The notes: a model not told the origin generated them from the letters alone. A DNA stretch of 64,000 nucleotides from JAEUIT01 sp044220875 (GCA_044220875.1 JBGAQH010000007.1:62001-126000); one strand, 5' to 3'. Counted from the first letter of the stretch, positions 43,669-53,328 are shown. Numbers and translations: made by a program.

Positions 43669-43892
43669 GCTCGTTGGCCTCGGGTGTGTGCAGGATGCGA
43701 CACGACGGATGGCGCGGGCCTTTCGCGGCGCTGCGCTTCCCTTCCCCATCGCGAAGGGCGGAAGATAGCCGCGTTCGGGGGGGGCCACAACCAGCCGACA
43801 GGCTTCCACGGCGCCGACCGTTCCGGAGCCTGACGACCCCCGAGGTTCCCCCGACGCTTCGATGCGGCGAGCTTCGCTGCTACGCTGCCCGC

Positions 43893-45032
43893 ATGTCCAC
43901 GACTGCCGCCGCGACGCCCCTCAAGCAGACCGCCTTCCACAGCTTCCACCTCGACCACGGTGCCCAGATGGTCGAGTACGCGGGCTGGTCGATGCCGATT
44001 CGATACGGCTCGATCATCGAGGAGCACAAGCAGTGCCGACTGAGCGGCGGCTTCTTCGACGTGAGCCACATGGGGCGGATCCGCTTCAGCGGCCGTCACG
44101 CCCGGCGCTTCCTCGACCGGGTCTGCACGCGGCAGATCTTCGGCATGACCAAGGGCATGTGTCGCTACTCGCTGGTCCTCAACGAGCAGGGCGGATGCCG
44201 CGACGACATCCTCGTCTACTGCTTCGACGAGGACGAATACCTGATGGTCTGCAACGCCGCGAACCGGGCGAAGCTCCTCCAGCACTTCGCCGAACAGCGA
44301 GGCGACCTGGTCTTCAAGATGGAGGACGAGACCGAGTCGACCGCGATGGCCGCCTTCCAGGGGCCGAAGGTCATGGACATCGTCTCCTCGATGTCCCGCG
44401 AGATTCCGAACCTGAAGCGATACCGCTTCGCCGAGAAGAACCTGATGGTCGTGAAGATGATCGTCAGCCGCACCGGGTACACCGGCGAGGACGGGGTCGA
44501 GATCATCCTCGGCAAGACGATGGCGAAGCTGGCGATCTCGCTCCTCCTCAAGGAGAAGGGCGATGAGGCCAACGTCGTGAAGCCGATCGGCCTCGGGGCC
44601 CGCGACTCGCTGCGGCTCGAGGCGGGCATGCCGCTCTACGGCCACGAGATCGACGAGAACACCGACCCGCTCTCCGCGGGACTCTCCTTCGGCATCAAGC
44701 TCGACAAGGGCGCCGACGACGAGCGCATCGGCACCTTCATCGGACAGGCCGCGCTCCAGAAGATCGCCAAGGAGGGTCTGAAGAAGACGCTCGTCGGCCT
44801 TCAGCTCGAGGGGCGCCGAAGCCCGCGGCAGGGCATGAAGGTCTGCAACGGCGACAGGGAGGTCGGCGTGGTGACGAGCGGTTGCCTCGCCCCGTCGCTC
44901 GACTATCCGATCGCCATGGCGTACGTACCGCCGGAGCTGAGCGCGCTGGGAACGGAACTGCAGGTCGACCTCGGCAGCGCGAAGGCCGCTGCAAAGGTCG
45001 TGAAGATGCCGTTCTATTCGGCCCTCAAGTGA
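43893..45032 (+). CDS. gcvT: Glycine cleavage system T protein (aminomethyltransferase)
   Basis: A 379-residue protein from ATG at 43893. It has the T-protein hallmarks: QTAFHSFHLDHGAQMVEYAGWSMP, GGFFDVSHMGRIRFSG, GCRDDILVYCFD with the folate-binding Asp region, RTGYTGEDGVEIIL, and GLGARDSLRLEAGMPLYGHE, then a C-terminal PRQGMKVCNGDREVGVVTSG. It transfers the methylene group from H-protein to tetrahydrofolate. No gcvH or gcvP is adjacent, so the complex genes are dispersed, or it is a related folate-dependent enzyme; the length and motifs favour true GcvT. Confidence 0.92.
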   Translation: MSTTAAATPLKQTAFHSFHLDHGAQMVEYAGWSMPIRYGSIIEEHKQCRLSGGFFDVSHMGRIRFSGRHARRFLDRVCTRQIFGMTKGMCRYSLVLNEQGGCRDDILVYCFDEDEYLMVCNAANRAKLLQHFAEQRGDLVFKMEDETESTAMAAFQGPKVMDIVSSMSREIPNLKRYRFAEKNLMVVKMIVSRTGYTGEDGVEIILGKTMAKLAISLLLKEKGDEANVVKPIGLGARDSLRLEAGMPLYGHEIDENTDPLSAGLSFGIKLDKGADDERIGTFIGQAALQKIAKEGLKKTLVGLQLEGRRSPRQGMKVCNGDREVGVVTSGCLAPSLDYPIAMAYVPPELSALGTELQVDLGSAKAAAKVVKMPFYSALK

Positions 45033-45251
45033 ATCTGGGCGAGGCGAGCTCGTGTCGATGGGTCGAACGCGCCGCGACGCGAAGGCGGAATGAACGTCGC
45101 TGATGGTGTGCGATTCGGCGCTTCGATTCGATGCGGATCGCGCGTCCGGCGGCATCAGGGGCAGGTCGAAGCGTACCTTTGGAATGGACGGCCCCGCGCC
45201 CATGCGCGGTGGCCTTGCGACCGACTGCGCACCATCTCCAAAGGAACACCC

Positions 45252-46148
45252 ATGCGACGCGCCACGTCCATCGTGATCGTCTCGTCACTCCTCTCCTCCG
45301 TCGCCTGCATGTCGAGTGCGGCGCTGGCCGCCGATCTCATCGCCTACGAGGGCTTCAACTACAACCCGACCACCACGCTGCTGGGCCTCAACGGCGGAAG
45401 CGGATTCAGCGCCGCCTGGGTCAAGAACCAGCAGATCACGACCGGCGTCGCCACGCCCGGCCTGACGTGGCCGAACCTCGTGACCGCCGGCAACTGCGCC
45501 GTGACGCCGGCCTTCGGCGGCACCGCCTATTCCATCTACACCCGGTTGCTTTCGGCCTATTCGGCGCCGAGCGGCGTCGTGTACGCCTCGTTCCTCTTCG
45601 AGCCGCTCGCGCTCTTCGGCGAGGGCGGCGGCATCGAGTTCGGGCCGCTCACCGGCGGCATGATCGTCGGAGCCCACCCGAGCACATTCCACTACGGGCT
45701 CATGGACACCTCCTTCTCCGGCGTCGACACGAACGTGCCGGTGCAGCAGAATGTGACCGCCCTCTGCGTCGTGCGCATCACCGACAACGCCGATGGCACG
45801 ATCACCTACGGCCTGTACGTGAACCCGACCGTCGGCCAGCCCGAGCCGGCCTTCCCCGAGGCGACCTACACGATGGCCGGCACGCTGCCGACGCTCGTGC
45901 GGGTGATGAACGACGGCGGCTTCGCCACCGACGAGATCCGCATCGGCAAGACCTGGGCGAGCGTCCTCCCGTCGACCCTCCCGCCGGCCTGCCTCGGCGA
46001 CCTCGACAACAACACCACCGTCGACGCGGCGGACCTGAGCATTCTGTTAGGCGCCTGGGGCGGTCCCGCGGGCGACCTCGACGGCAGCGGCTCGACCGAC
46101 GCCGCCGACCTGAGCATTCTGTTAGGTGCCTGGGGCGGCTGCTCCTGA
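45252..46148 (+). CDS. Secreted protein with C-terminal dockerin-like ILLGAWG repeats
   Basis: A 298-residue protein from ATG at 45252 with AAAGGA upstream. It has a signal peptide (IVIVSSLLSSVACMSSAALA). The mature part, starting DLIAYEGFNYNP, resembles LamG-like/PEP-type beta-sandwich proteins of planctomycetes (GVVYASFLFEPLALFG, RIGKTWASVLPST). The last 52 residues hold two calcium-type repeats: GDLDNNTTVDAADLSILLGAWG and GDLDGSGSTDAADLSILLGAWG, abridged here as DAADLSILLGAWG twice. These tails recur in Phycisphaerae secreted proteins and probably bind calcium and an envelope partner. Function of the main domain unknown. Confidence 0.82.
   Translation: MRRATSIVIVSSLLSSVACMSSAALAADLIAYEGFNYNPTTTLLGLNGGSGFSAAWVKNQQITTGVATPGLTWPNLVTAGNCAVTPAFGGTAYSIYTRLLSAYSAPSGVVYASFLFEPLALFGEGGGIEFGPLTGGMIVGAHPSTFHYGLMDTSFSGVDTNVPVQQNVTALCVVRITDNADGTITYGLYVNPTVGQPEPAFPEATYTMAGTLPTLVRVMNDGGFATDEIRIGKTWASVLPSTLPPACLGDLDNNTTVDAADLSILLGAWGGPAGDLDGSGSTDAADLSILLGAWGGCS
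46032..46138 (+). repeat. Near-identical tandem DNA repeat in dockerin-like tail
   Basis: Two 32-bp units at 46032-46063 and 46107-46138 differ at a single base and are spaced by 75 bp (25 codons). Both encode DLSILLGAWG. DNA identity this high suggests a recent duplication or gene conversion of the calcium-binding repeat. Confidence 0.9.
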
Positions 46149-46178
46149 GCGTCTTCGCGATTGAATGACGCATCGACG

Positions 46179-46218
46179 AACGCACACGAGGGCGCCGCAG
46201 GGCGCCCTCGTGTGCGTT
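46179..46218. terminator. Bidirectional intrinsic terminator
   Basis: A perfect 18-bp stem (46179-46196 and 46201-46218, starting AACGCACACGAGGGCGCC) has a 4-base loop GCAG and is followed by TTTG on the plus strand and by TTCG on the minus strand. It lies between convergent genes (the dockerin-like gene and the sigma factor), so it probably ends both. Confidence 0.9.
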
Positions 46219-46246
46219 TGTGCTTGCTTCTCGACTCGGCCGGCGA

Positions 46247-47248
46247 TCACACCGCTTCGCGGCCGGGCTCGTCGCGCCCTGCCCGTCGGCCCGGGCGGCC
46301 GGTGACCCGCCGCAGCGGGGAGGCGTCGTTCGTCGCGTCGTCCTCGTGGCTGACCAGGCCGGAGGTGCGGCTGGCGGTGCTGCGGATGGTGCCCGAGAGG
46401 CGCTCGAGGAACCGCGAGGGCTTGTCGTCCTGCAACTGCTGCTGCAGGCGCTTGAGGGCCTCGACCTCGATCTGCCGGACGCGCTCGCGGGTGAGCCCGA
46501 CCTCGTGACCGATCTGCTTCAGCGTGAGCGGCTCCTGGCCCTCGAGGCCAAAGCGGAGTCGCAGCACGCGGGCGTCGCGCTCGTCGATCGAGTCGAGGAG
46601 CTTGAGGATGAGCTTGAACTCCTCCTTGCGCTCGACGCTCTCCTCGGGGGCGCGGTTCCGCGTGTCCTCGAACATGTCGTTGAAGTCGAGGGCCTCGCCG
46701 TCGTCGCCGGTCGGTCCGCTCGATGGGGCGTGGAACGCCTTCACCGCGCGGCGGATGATCTGGAGCTTCTTGACCGGCAGCTTCATCGCCTTGGCGAGCT
46801 CATGCAGCGAGGCGGGGCGTCCGAGCTCCTCCTCGAGCTTGCGGCTGGATTCCTTCCAGCGGGCGATGAGCTCGACCATGTAGGCCGGGATGTGGATCGG
46901 CTGCACGGCGTTGATCAGCGTGCGCTTGATCGCCTGCTTGATCCACCACGACGCATAGGTCGAGAACCGGGCGCCCTGTGCCGGATCAAAACCCTCGACC
47001 GCGCGAATGAGGCCGATGTTGCCCTCTTCGATCAGGTCGGAAAGCGGCAATCCCCGGTGCACGTAATTCTTCGAGATCGAGATGACCAGGCGAAGGTTCG
47101 CCTTGATCATCGTCTCCTTCGCGCACTGGTCGTTGTCGTTGATGATCGCCCACCCGAGACGCTTCTCCTCCTCGGCGGAGAGAAGAGGCACCTCGTTGAT
47201 CTGCCTCAGGTAGAGCTGGAGATCGGATTGCAACGGGGATCGAGCCAT
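46247..47248 (-). CDS. RpoD-like primary-type sigma-70 factor
   Basis: A 333-residue protein from ATG at 47248 with GAGG upstream. It lacks region 1.1. Region 1.2: DLQLYLRQINEVPLLSAEEE; region 2: RLVISISKNYVHRGLPLSDL, DLIEEGNIGLIRAVEGFDP, RFSTYASWWIKQAIKRTLI; region 3: HIPAYMVELIARWKE and GRPASLHELAKAMK; region 4.2: LTLKQIGHEVGLTRERVRQI. The full set is that of group 1/2 sigma factors. It may be the housekeeping sigma factor or a close relative; planctomycetes often have several. The 471 bp upstream contain no gene and should hold its promoter. The C-terminal 40 residues after region 4 are an extra Arg/Gly-rich tail. Confidence 0.92.
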   Translation of the reverse strand: MARSPLQSDLQLYLRQINEVPLLSAEEEKRLGWAIINDNDQCAKETMIKANLRLVISISKNYVHRGLPLSDLIEEGNIGLIRAVEGFDPAQGARFSTYASWWIKQAIKRTLINAVQPIHIPAYMVELIARWKESSRKLEEELGRPASLHELAKAMKLPVKKLQIIRRAVKAFHAPSSGPTGDDGEALDFNDMFEDTRNRAPEESVERKEEFKLILKLLDSIDERDARVLRLRFGLEGQEPLTLKQIGHEVGLTRERVRQIEVEALKRLQQQLQDDKPSRFLERLSGTIRSTASRTSGLVSHEDDATNDASPLRRVTGRPGRRAGRDEPGREAV

Positions 47249-47719
47249 TGAGACCTCGCCCACGACCAAGAGACGGTCAGGGCCTCGCACGAGGAACTGA
47301 TGGATCGAGAATTGGACGCGCGGGCAGAACCCCTCAGCAGTGACCCCCCTCACAGAGCAGGTGACCGCGCGTCGTCTTTCTCCCCACCTTGCACCACGGC
47401 GGCTACCCACCGGGGCGGACCTCGACGGAGTTCGTCGAGGCGTGGCCAGCATACCCCTTGGGAAGGGCAGCCGACAACAGATTGCTCCCTGAAGCGAAAC
47501 CTTCCCTCAGGGCCCCCGACGGCTGCCGTCCGTCCTAGGGAAACCCTGTCACTCCGTCGTCGACACCTTGGCTGTGCCGCTTGATGGTCTGTACGCGAAA
47601 GTGCCGCCCCCGGACGCGGTGATGCAGGCTGAACCGCAGATGCCGCAGGGGGGGATTTTTCCGGAGACCCCGTCTCGGGAAGGCGTCGTGGCGGCCTGAA
47701 GGCCGTACCGTGCTTCCTC
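47249..47719. other. Gene-free upstream region between divergent genes
   Basis: This stretch separates the sigma factor from the UVR-motif gene. I see no coding frame with family features. Small hairpins are present, for example CCTCGAC/GTCGAGG around 47420-47440 and GACGG-CTG-CCGTC at 47518-47530. The long leader of a sigma-factor gene could carry several promoters or a regulatory RNA, but nothing specific is recognised. Confidence 0.4.
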
Positions 47720-48478
47720 GTGGACCGAAACGCCAACGCAGATCTCACGGACCTCTTGCGCGCGTGGCCGCATGAGCCGGGCCGGGTGAACGTCCGAATG
47801 GTGATCGGCGCCGACGGACGTCCGAAAGTCCAGGTGCGCGTCGAGCTGGGCATCCTGCAGCTGGAGTCGACCGGACGACCCGATGGCCTGCGACCGGAAG
47901 GACGCGAGTCGCTGCTCGAGTGGGTCCGCGAACGGCTCGCGGCGCACGAGCAGAGCGGCGGGCCGGAGCGCTTCGTGCTCAGCTCCGACGACTGCGCTGC
48001 GCTGCGCGAGGAGTCGGTGCAGTACTACCACCGATACGTCGCGCTCTTCGTGCTCGAGGACTACAACGGCGTTGTGCGCGACACGACCCGCAACCTCGAG
48101 GCCTTCGCGTTCTGCCATGCCTACGGCGAGACGCAGCAGGATCGCGAGGTGCTCGAGCAGTTCAGGCCCTACGTGATCATGATGCGGACGCGGGCCCAGG
48201 CGGGGCTGGCGATGCGCGGCGGCCAGTCGCGCGTCGCGTTAGCCGCGATCGACGCGGGGCTCGCCGAGATCCGCGTCGCGTTCGAGGAGCGCGGCACCCT
48301 CGACCGCTTCGAGACCGCGAACGAAACGCAGGTCCTCCGCGGCCTGCGCGACATGCTGATCCCGAAGCTCCCCTCGAGCCAGCGCAAGGAGCTCGAGGAG
48401 CGGCTGCGGGCCGCGATCGCCGCCGAGAACTACGAGCTGGCCGCGATCCTCCGCGACGAGCTCCGCATGATGGACTGA
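47720..48478 (+). CDS. UVR-motif (UvrB/UvrC domain) protein
   Basis: A 252-residue protein starting with GTG at 47720. The C-terminus has a UVR motif: RKELEERLRAAIAAENYELAAILRDEL, the helical hairpin that in UvrB contacts UvrC and in McsA/ClpC-type proteins serves protein contact. The middle (RPYVIMMRTRAQAGLAMRGGQS) is helical, and the N-terminal part (GRVNVRMVIGADGRPKVQVR) is strand-rich. Lengthwise and by neighbours it resembles planctomycete UVR proteins of unknown role rather than UvrB. It is divergent from the sigma factor gene. Confidence 0.75.
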   Translation: MDRNANADLTDLLRAWPHEPGRVNVRMVIGADGRPKVQVRVELGILQLESTGRPDGLRPEGRESLLEWVRERLAAHEQSGGPERFVLSSDDCAALREESVQYYHRYVALFVLEDYNGVVRDTTRNLEAFAFCHAYGETQQDREVLEQFRPYVIMMRTRAQAGLAMRGGQSRVALAAIDAGLAEIRVAFEERGTLDRFETANETQVLRGLRDMLIPKLPSSQRKELEERLRAAIAAENYELAAILRDELRMMD

Positions 48479-48485
48479 GGCGAAC

Positions 48486-50468
48486 TCAGCTCTTGGGCGG
48501 GAACTTCACGAAGAGCGTGACTTCCTGTCCGTCGCGGACGACGACCGCCTGGACCTCGTCGCCCGGTTCGTGGGAGCGCAGGAGCGTGACGAACTCGTCG
48601 CGGGTCTTCACCGGCTGCTTGTTCCACTTGATGAGCTTGTCGCCGACCCTGAAGCCGGCCTTCTGGGCGGCGCCGTCGGCGGTGACCTCGGCGATGGCGA
48701 CGCCGCTGCCGTCGTCGGTCTCGGCGCTGCGGACGCCGAGGCGCACCCGCATCGGCGCCCCGCGCATCGGGCCGGTGCTCGAGTCGAACTCGAACCGCTC
48801 CGGCCGCTTCGCCGCGTCAAGCGCCAGGTCGCGGAAGAGCCAGACGCTCTTCACCGCGCTCTCGCGGTTGATGAGGCCATAGACGTCCTTCGGCGTGTGA
48901 TAGTCCTGGTGGAAGTCGGCGATGATCCCGAAGAGCGCCGGGATGCCCGCGGCCAGGAAGCTCGCGTGGTCGCTGCCGCCCATGTCCGATTCCTTCGTCG
49001 CCACGACCTCGATGCCGTAGCTCGCCTTGGCCTGGGCGTAGATCGCCGTCGCCCACTCGTGCATGCCCTTCGCGCTGCCCGAGCCGGAGACGCTCAACCG
49101 CTCGTTCTTCATGCGGCCGATCATGTCGTAGTTGAACATGAGGACGTGGTCGCGGGCCGGGAAGAGCGGGTTCTGCGTGTAGTAGCGGCTTCCGTTGAGG
49201 CCGCTCTCCTCGGCGCTGAAGGCGATGAAGAGAATCGAGCGGAGCGGCTGGTCCGCCGGCACCTTCGCGTATTCGCGGGTGAGGAGGTCGGCGAGGAGCA
49301 TGATGCCGGCCGAGCCCGAGGCGTTGTCGTCGGCGCCGGGGTGCAGCGCGCCGGGGCCGGAGCGCGAGCCGAAGTCGCCGTAGCCGAGGTGGTCGAGGTG
49401 ACCGCCCATCACGATGATCTGGTCCTTCAGCGCACCGCGGCCGGGCAGCAGGCCGACGACGTTCTCCGCGGTGACCTTGGTCGACTCGACCTTGGCGCCG
49501 AGGTGGACGGTCGCCTTCGGCAGCGGCATGACCACGCCCTTCTCGTCGGCGAGGGTTCGCAGCGCGGCGAGGGAGCGGCCTTCGCCGTCGGCGAGCCGAA
49601 CGAGCGAGTCCGCGGCCTCGGCCCCGATGATCGCCACCGGGACCTTGGCGAGGTTGTCGCCCGAGATCCGCAGCGACTTCACGCGATCGTCCTGGGCGCC
49701 GGGCGTGTTGACGATGATGATGCCGGCCGGATTTCGCTTGGTGACGTTGGCGAGCTTCTGCTGGAAGCCGGCGGCCTGCGACCAGCCGCGATCGGACCAC
49801 TTCGAAGAGCCGTCCTCCTTCATGGGCTCGAAGCGGAGGAGGAGCGCGATCTTCCCGGTGAGGTCGACGTCGTCGGCAAAGGTGCGGTACTCGCGCTCGG
49901 CGCTGTCGATGCCATAGCCGACGAAGACCAACGTCCCGGTGACGTCGCCGGCGGAGCCGAGTCCGGTGAAGGACCAGTCCTTGTTGAGCGCGAACTCCGT
50001 CGTCGAGCCCCCGACGCTGGCGGTGAGCGTCTGGGCGCTGAACGACTTCTTGTCACCGAGCGGGAAGGGCTGGCGGTACGAGGGAGCGCCGCTCGCGTCC
50101 TTCGTCGGAGCGACGAGGCCGCTCTTGCGGAAGCCCCACTCGACGTAATTCATCGCCTGCTCCATTCCCTTCGTGCCGGGCAGGCGCCCGTCCATCCAGG
50201 GGCTCGCGAGCACCATCAGGTGCTCGTTGAAGACGCGAACGTCCTCGTGCACGGCGGCGAGCACCTCATGAATCCGCGGCTGGGTCGACGGGTGGGTCTC
50301 GACCTTCGAGGTCTCGTGCGCGGCGCTGCCGCTGGGCGGCGTCGCCCCGGATTGCCTCGCGGCCGCGTCCTGGGGAACGGGGCGTGCGGCGAGGGCGAAC
50401 GGCACCACCGTCGCCGATACCAGGACGGATGCGGCGACGACGAAGGCAAGCGGACGACGGTCGGACAC
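48486..50468 (-). CDS. Secreted M28 peptidase with C-terminal PDZ domain
   Basis: A 660-residue protein. GTG at 50468 gives a normal signal peptide (LAFVVAASVLVSATVVPFALAA) with GAGG upstream; a longer frame to 50633 is unlikely. Residues about 100-500 contain a PA-domain insert (VFVGYGIDSAEREYRTFADD) and an M28 zinc peptidase: VMGGHLDHLGYG, GADDNASGSAGIML, FSAEESGLNGSRYY, FNYDMIGRM and DYHTPKDV, giving His, Asp, Glu, Asp and His ligands. Residues about 560-660 are a PDZ domain (LGVRSAETDDGSGVAIAEV, GDKLIKWNKQPVKTRDEF). It should be a periplasmic or surface aminopeptidase; the PDZ could select substrates. Confidence 0.92.
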   Translation of the reverse strand: MSDRRPLAFVVAASVLVSATVVPFALAARPVPQDAAARQSGATPPSGSAAHETSKVETHPSTQPRIHEVLAAVHEDVRVFNEHLMVLASPWMDGRLPGTKGMEQAMNYVEWGFRKSGLVAPTKDASGAPSYRQPFPLGDKKSFSAQTLTASVGGSTTEFALNKDWSFTGLGSAGDVTGTLVFVGYGIDSAEREYRTFADDVDLTGKIALLLRFEPMKEDGSSKWSDRGWSQAAGFQQKLANVTKRNPAGIIIVNTPGAQDDRVKSLRISGDNLAKVPVAIIGAEAADSLVRLADGEGRSLAALRTLADEKGVVMPLPKATVHLGAKVESTKVTAENVVGLLPGRGALKDQIIVMGGHLDHLGYGDFGSRSGPGALHPGADDNASGSAGIMLLADLLTREYAKVPADQPLRSILFIAFSAEESGLNGSRYYTQNPLFPARDHVLMFNYDMIGRMKNERLSVSGSGSAKGMHEWATAIYAQAKASYGIEVVATKESDMGGSDHASFLAAGIPALFGIIADFHQDYHTPKDVYGLINRESAVKSVWLFRDLALDAAKRPERFEFDSSTGPMRGAPMRVRLGVRSAETDDGSGVAIAEVTADGAAQKAGFRVGDKLIKWNKQPVKTRDEFVTLLRSHEPGDEVQAVVVRDGQEVTLFVKFPPKS

Positions 50469-50563
50469 GAAGGGCCCCCTCGGTATGAGCCGACCGCATG
50501 GACGGCGTTTGGGAGAACGGTCAGGAACGCGTGTTCTACCTTCGCGTAGGCTCTCCGGCTGCG

Positions 50564-52012
50564 ATGTCCTCTCCCGAGAAGCAGATTCTGGCCACTCCGC
50601 GCCGCTGGCTCCCGCTTCGAGCGTGGGCGGCATTCGCCCTCCTGGCCATCGCGGCGATCGTGCGGGCGGAGGGGCTTCACCCGCAGGACGGTCCGCATGT
50701 CGACCTGCGTTTCGACCTTCGGCAGGATGCGTTCGTCGCCGACATCTCGATGAACCTCGTCTTTCTCGACGAGGTGCTCCCGCCCCGTCGCGAGCAGACG
50801 GACCGGCTCGAAATGAGCGAACTCAGGGCCATGGAAGGGGACTTGCTGACGACGATGACGAAAGTCTGTCGGGTCACAGCCGACGGCCGACCCCTAATGC
50901 CGCGCATCGACGGGCTGGCGATGAACGATCCGGACGAGGCGCTGCTGCCCCTCTTCCCGATCTCGGGGATGCGCGGCCTTCGCAAGATCAAGTTCGAGCT
51001 CGTCTTTCCGCTCGTGCCGCCAGGCACGTCGACCGCCGGGAGCGCGTCACCCGCGGAGCCGTCGACCGTCGCCATCGTCTGGGGAGCCTTTCCGACGGAT
51101 CTCCTGTCGACGCTCGATCCCAAGCCGACGCTCATGATTGCGGCGGAACTCACTGCCCAGGGGGTTCGCAGTCAGCTCACCTTCAGCGAGAAGGAGCCGG
51201 AGAACGTCTGGCACGCGACGCGCGGCGGACTTGATGCCCGGCTGCAGGCGGTGCCGAAGCCGGCGACGGCGCCGACACGGACGGTGTCGCTGGTGGGCGT
51301 CGCGTTGCTGCTGCTTGGCGCGGGGACGGTTGCGACGAGCCTCCGGCGCGGACGGCGGGCTCGCCTCGCGGTCGGTGTGGCGATGGCGTCGATCGGCGTC
51401 CTTGCCGCGCCGTTCATGCCGATCGCGCGAGTCTCATTCGCTCTTCCGCTCGCCTCGACGGCGCGGCAGTTGCCCACCGCGGACGAGGCGAAGGCCATCT
51501 TCGAGCCGCTGCACGTGAACCTCTATCGCGCATTCGATTTCGCCGAGGAGTCAGCGGTCTACGACGCGCTCGCCCGGAGCGTCGACGGTCCGCTGCTTGA
51601 GGATCTCTACCTCACGATTCACCGCAGTCTCGTGATCCAGGAGGAGGGCGGAGCGGTGAGCCGCGTGCGTGAGGTTCGGCGAATGCAAGTGGACATCGAT
51701 TCGATCGGACTCCTGCCGGCGTCGACGGGACATGGCGCGGGCGATCCGCTCGCCGGACGGAGCGACGAGATTCCGGGCTTCCTGGTGACGTGCCGGTATC
51801 AGGTCGACGGTCGGGTGACGCACTGGGGACACTCGCATGACCGAACGAACGAGTATGTCGCGCGGTACACGGTGGTGGCGCGCGAGTCGAGCTGGCGCAT
51901 CGCCGAGGCGGAAGTGCTGAGCCAATCGCGGATCGACGGTGCGAGCGTGCCGACGACCCCTGCGACGACGCCCTCCGCCAGTCCCTCGAAGGACCCGCTG
52001 CTCGATCTCTGA
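50564..52012 (+). CDS. Conserved membrane protein of unknown function
   Basis: A 482-residue protein from ATG at 50564. A signal or anchor helix near residue 20 (AAFALLAIAAIVRA) is followed by an exported domain of about 190 residues (DLRFDLRQDAFVADISMNLVF), then two membrane helices (SLVGVALLLLGAGTVATSL, LAVGVAMASIGVLAAPFM), and a second domain (LYRAFDFAEESAVYDALARSV ... CRYQVDGRVTHWGHSHDRTN). The C-terminal domain recalls a conserved region seen in planctomycete membrane proteins, but I cannot name it. It is divergent from the M28 gene with 95 bp between the starts. Confidence 0.68.
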   Translation: MSSPEKQILATPRRWLPLRAWAAFALLAIAAIVRAEGLHPQDGPHVDLRFDLRQDAFVADISMNLVFLDEVLPPRREQTDRLEMSELRAMEGDLLTTMTKVCRVTADGRPLMPRIDGLAMNDPDEALLPLFPISGMRGLRKIKFELVFPLVPPGTSTAGSASPAEPSTVAIVWGAFPTDLLSTLDPKPTLMIAAELTAQGVRSQLTFSEKEPENVWHATRGGLDARLQAVPKPATAPTRTVSLVGVALLLLGAGTVATSLRRGRRARLAVGVAMASIGVLAAPFMPIARVSFALPLASTARQLPTADEAKAIFEPLHVNLYRAFDFAEESAVYDALARSVDGPLLEDLYLTIHRSLVIQEEGGAVSRVREVRRMQVDIDSIGLLPASTGHGAGDPLAGRSDEIPGFLVTCRYQVDGRVTHWGHSHDRTNEYVARYTVVARESSWRIAEAEVLSQSRIDGASVPTTPATTPSASPSKDPLLDL

Positions 52013-52318
52013 GCGACGGCGCTCACGTGGGCGGGCGGCCGCTCAGCAGAACGAACTCGTCATCGCTTCATGCTCATGCGGACCGCGGGGGCCCGGGTGC
52101 ACGAGGGCGCAGCGAGGGGCTGGGCCGTCGGCGTTCATGGAACTGCGAGTGTCGCGCGATACCGGAACGTCCGTGCGATCCGGACGGCGCGACAGGGAGG
52201 GGCGGCGGTGCCGTTCGAAATGCCGCAGCGATGCCTCCCTCCCCTCCGTGTCTCAGCGGTTCTCCTGGAAAATTCGGACGTGCGAGGAACGGGGGCAGCG
52301 GTGCGAACAACCCAAAAA

Positions 52319-52362
52319 CGCCACACCCCCGTGGTCGCCGTGAGGCGGTCGGGGGTGTGGCG
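52319..52362. repeat. 12-bp perfect inverted repeat with nested hairpin
   Basis: CGCCACACCCCC (52319-52330) and GGGGGTGTGGCG (52351-52362) pair perfectly across a 20-base loop that can itself form a small CGCC/GGCG hairpin. On the minus strand it is followed by TTTTTGGG. It lies about 300 bp after the membrane protein gene. It could end a transcript arriving from either side. Confidence 0.7.
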
Positions 52363-52754
52363 GCAAGGAGAGAGACGTTGCTTTGGGAAGCGTGATCCGC
52401 GTGCGTTCCCCGTGTGGTCGCCCCGAGGTGGGGGCATTCGAGGTGGGGGGTTCGAAGTGGGTCAGGTCAGTCGGATCGGATGGGTTCGGCGGGAGACCGG
52501 TTCAAGTCAGACGATCTGTGTGGTTCCGCGTCAGAGGTATCCGAGGGCCGATCACTGAGCGGAGATTCGCAGCCGTCGTGAGAGAGTACGGATGCGGGTC
52601 GCTCACTGTTCCTGAAAACGCCGGACCCTCGGGCAAGATTGCAGGCCGACGTCAAACCGCGTGGTCGTCACCAATTGGGACCCGAATGAGGACCTGCGCG
52701 CAGGAAGCAACCCGCTCCGCATTCGACGTGCCAGCGATGCATCTGGCGATGCAT

Positions 52755-53062
52755 GTGCCTGTCCAATGTCGCGGCCAATGTCGCGGCCAGCGCCAGATGG
52801 CGGTGTTGGCTGGACGTCCACGCCCGGGTTGGCGAAGCAGCCGGCAATGTCCGACGGCGATTCGGTGATGCGAGCCAAGTGCATGTCCAGTGGTCTCGTC
52901 CAGCGGTCTGGCGGCAGGGCAGGGCGTGCCGCTCCCGCCGTTCACAGGCGCTCTGGGACGGCACAGGAGGGCAAGGTGCCTGTCCAGTGCTGCACAGTCC
53001 TGTCGCCAATCGCCGGGCCAGCCTGCGTCGGCGAACGGCGCCGGCGAAGGGTGCCCGTCCAA
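52755..53062. repeat. Dispersed GTGCCTGTCCAGTG-like words
   Basis: Copies at 52755-52768 (GTGCCTGTCCAATG), 52879-52892 (GTGCATGTCCAGTG), 52976-52989 (GTGCCTGTCCAGTG) and 53051-53062 (GTGCCCGTCCAA), all in the same orientation with spacing that shortens from 124 to 97 to 75 bp. The complement GGACAGGCAC resembles words found in REP-type dispersed repeats of planctomycetes and other bacteria (from memory, unverified). Confidence 0.6.
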
Positions 53063-53328
53063 CCTGCGGTCCAGTGCCGCGGGCCGCGCCGCGTCGTCCT
53101 CAGTTCAACCCCGACTCGGTCGCTGGGCAATTCCCGCCATTGCAGGGGCGATGTGCGCGAGTTTCCGAGAATACCCAAGGAAACAGTTGACCGAGCCGCG
53201 GGCTCGTGTGACATTCGTTGCGTAGCGATCCTCTGCCGGGGTCGCGAATCGTGGGGCGTCTCGTCGTAGGGCAGTGCCGGGGTCTTCGGACCCAGAGGTC
53301 GCCCAGGCGGCGAACAGCATGTGGGGGG

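Noticed and set aside
47249..47719. Riboswitch or 6S RNA upstream of the sigma factor gene
   Set aside because: Only small hairpins are visible and none match a consensus I know.
52652..53062. Open frames on both strands in the gene-poor region
   Set aside because: Composition is Arg/Pro/Cys/Trp-rich without family pattern, and both strands are equally open, so neither is favoured.
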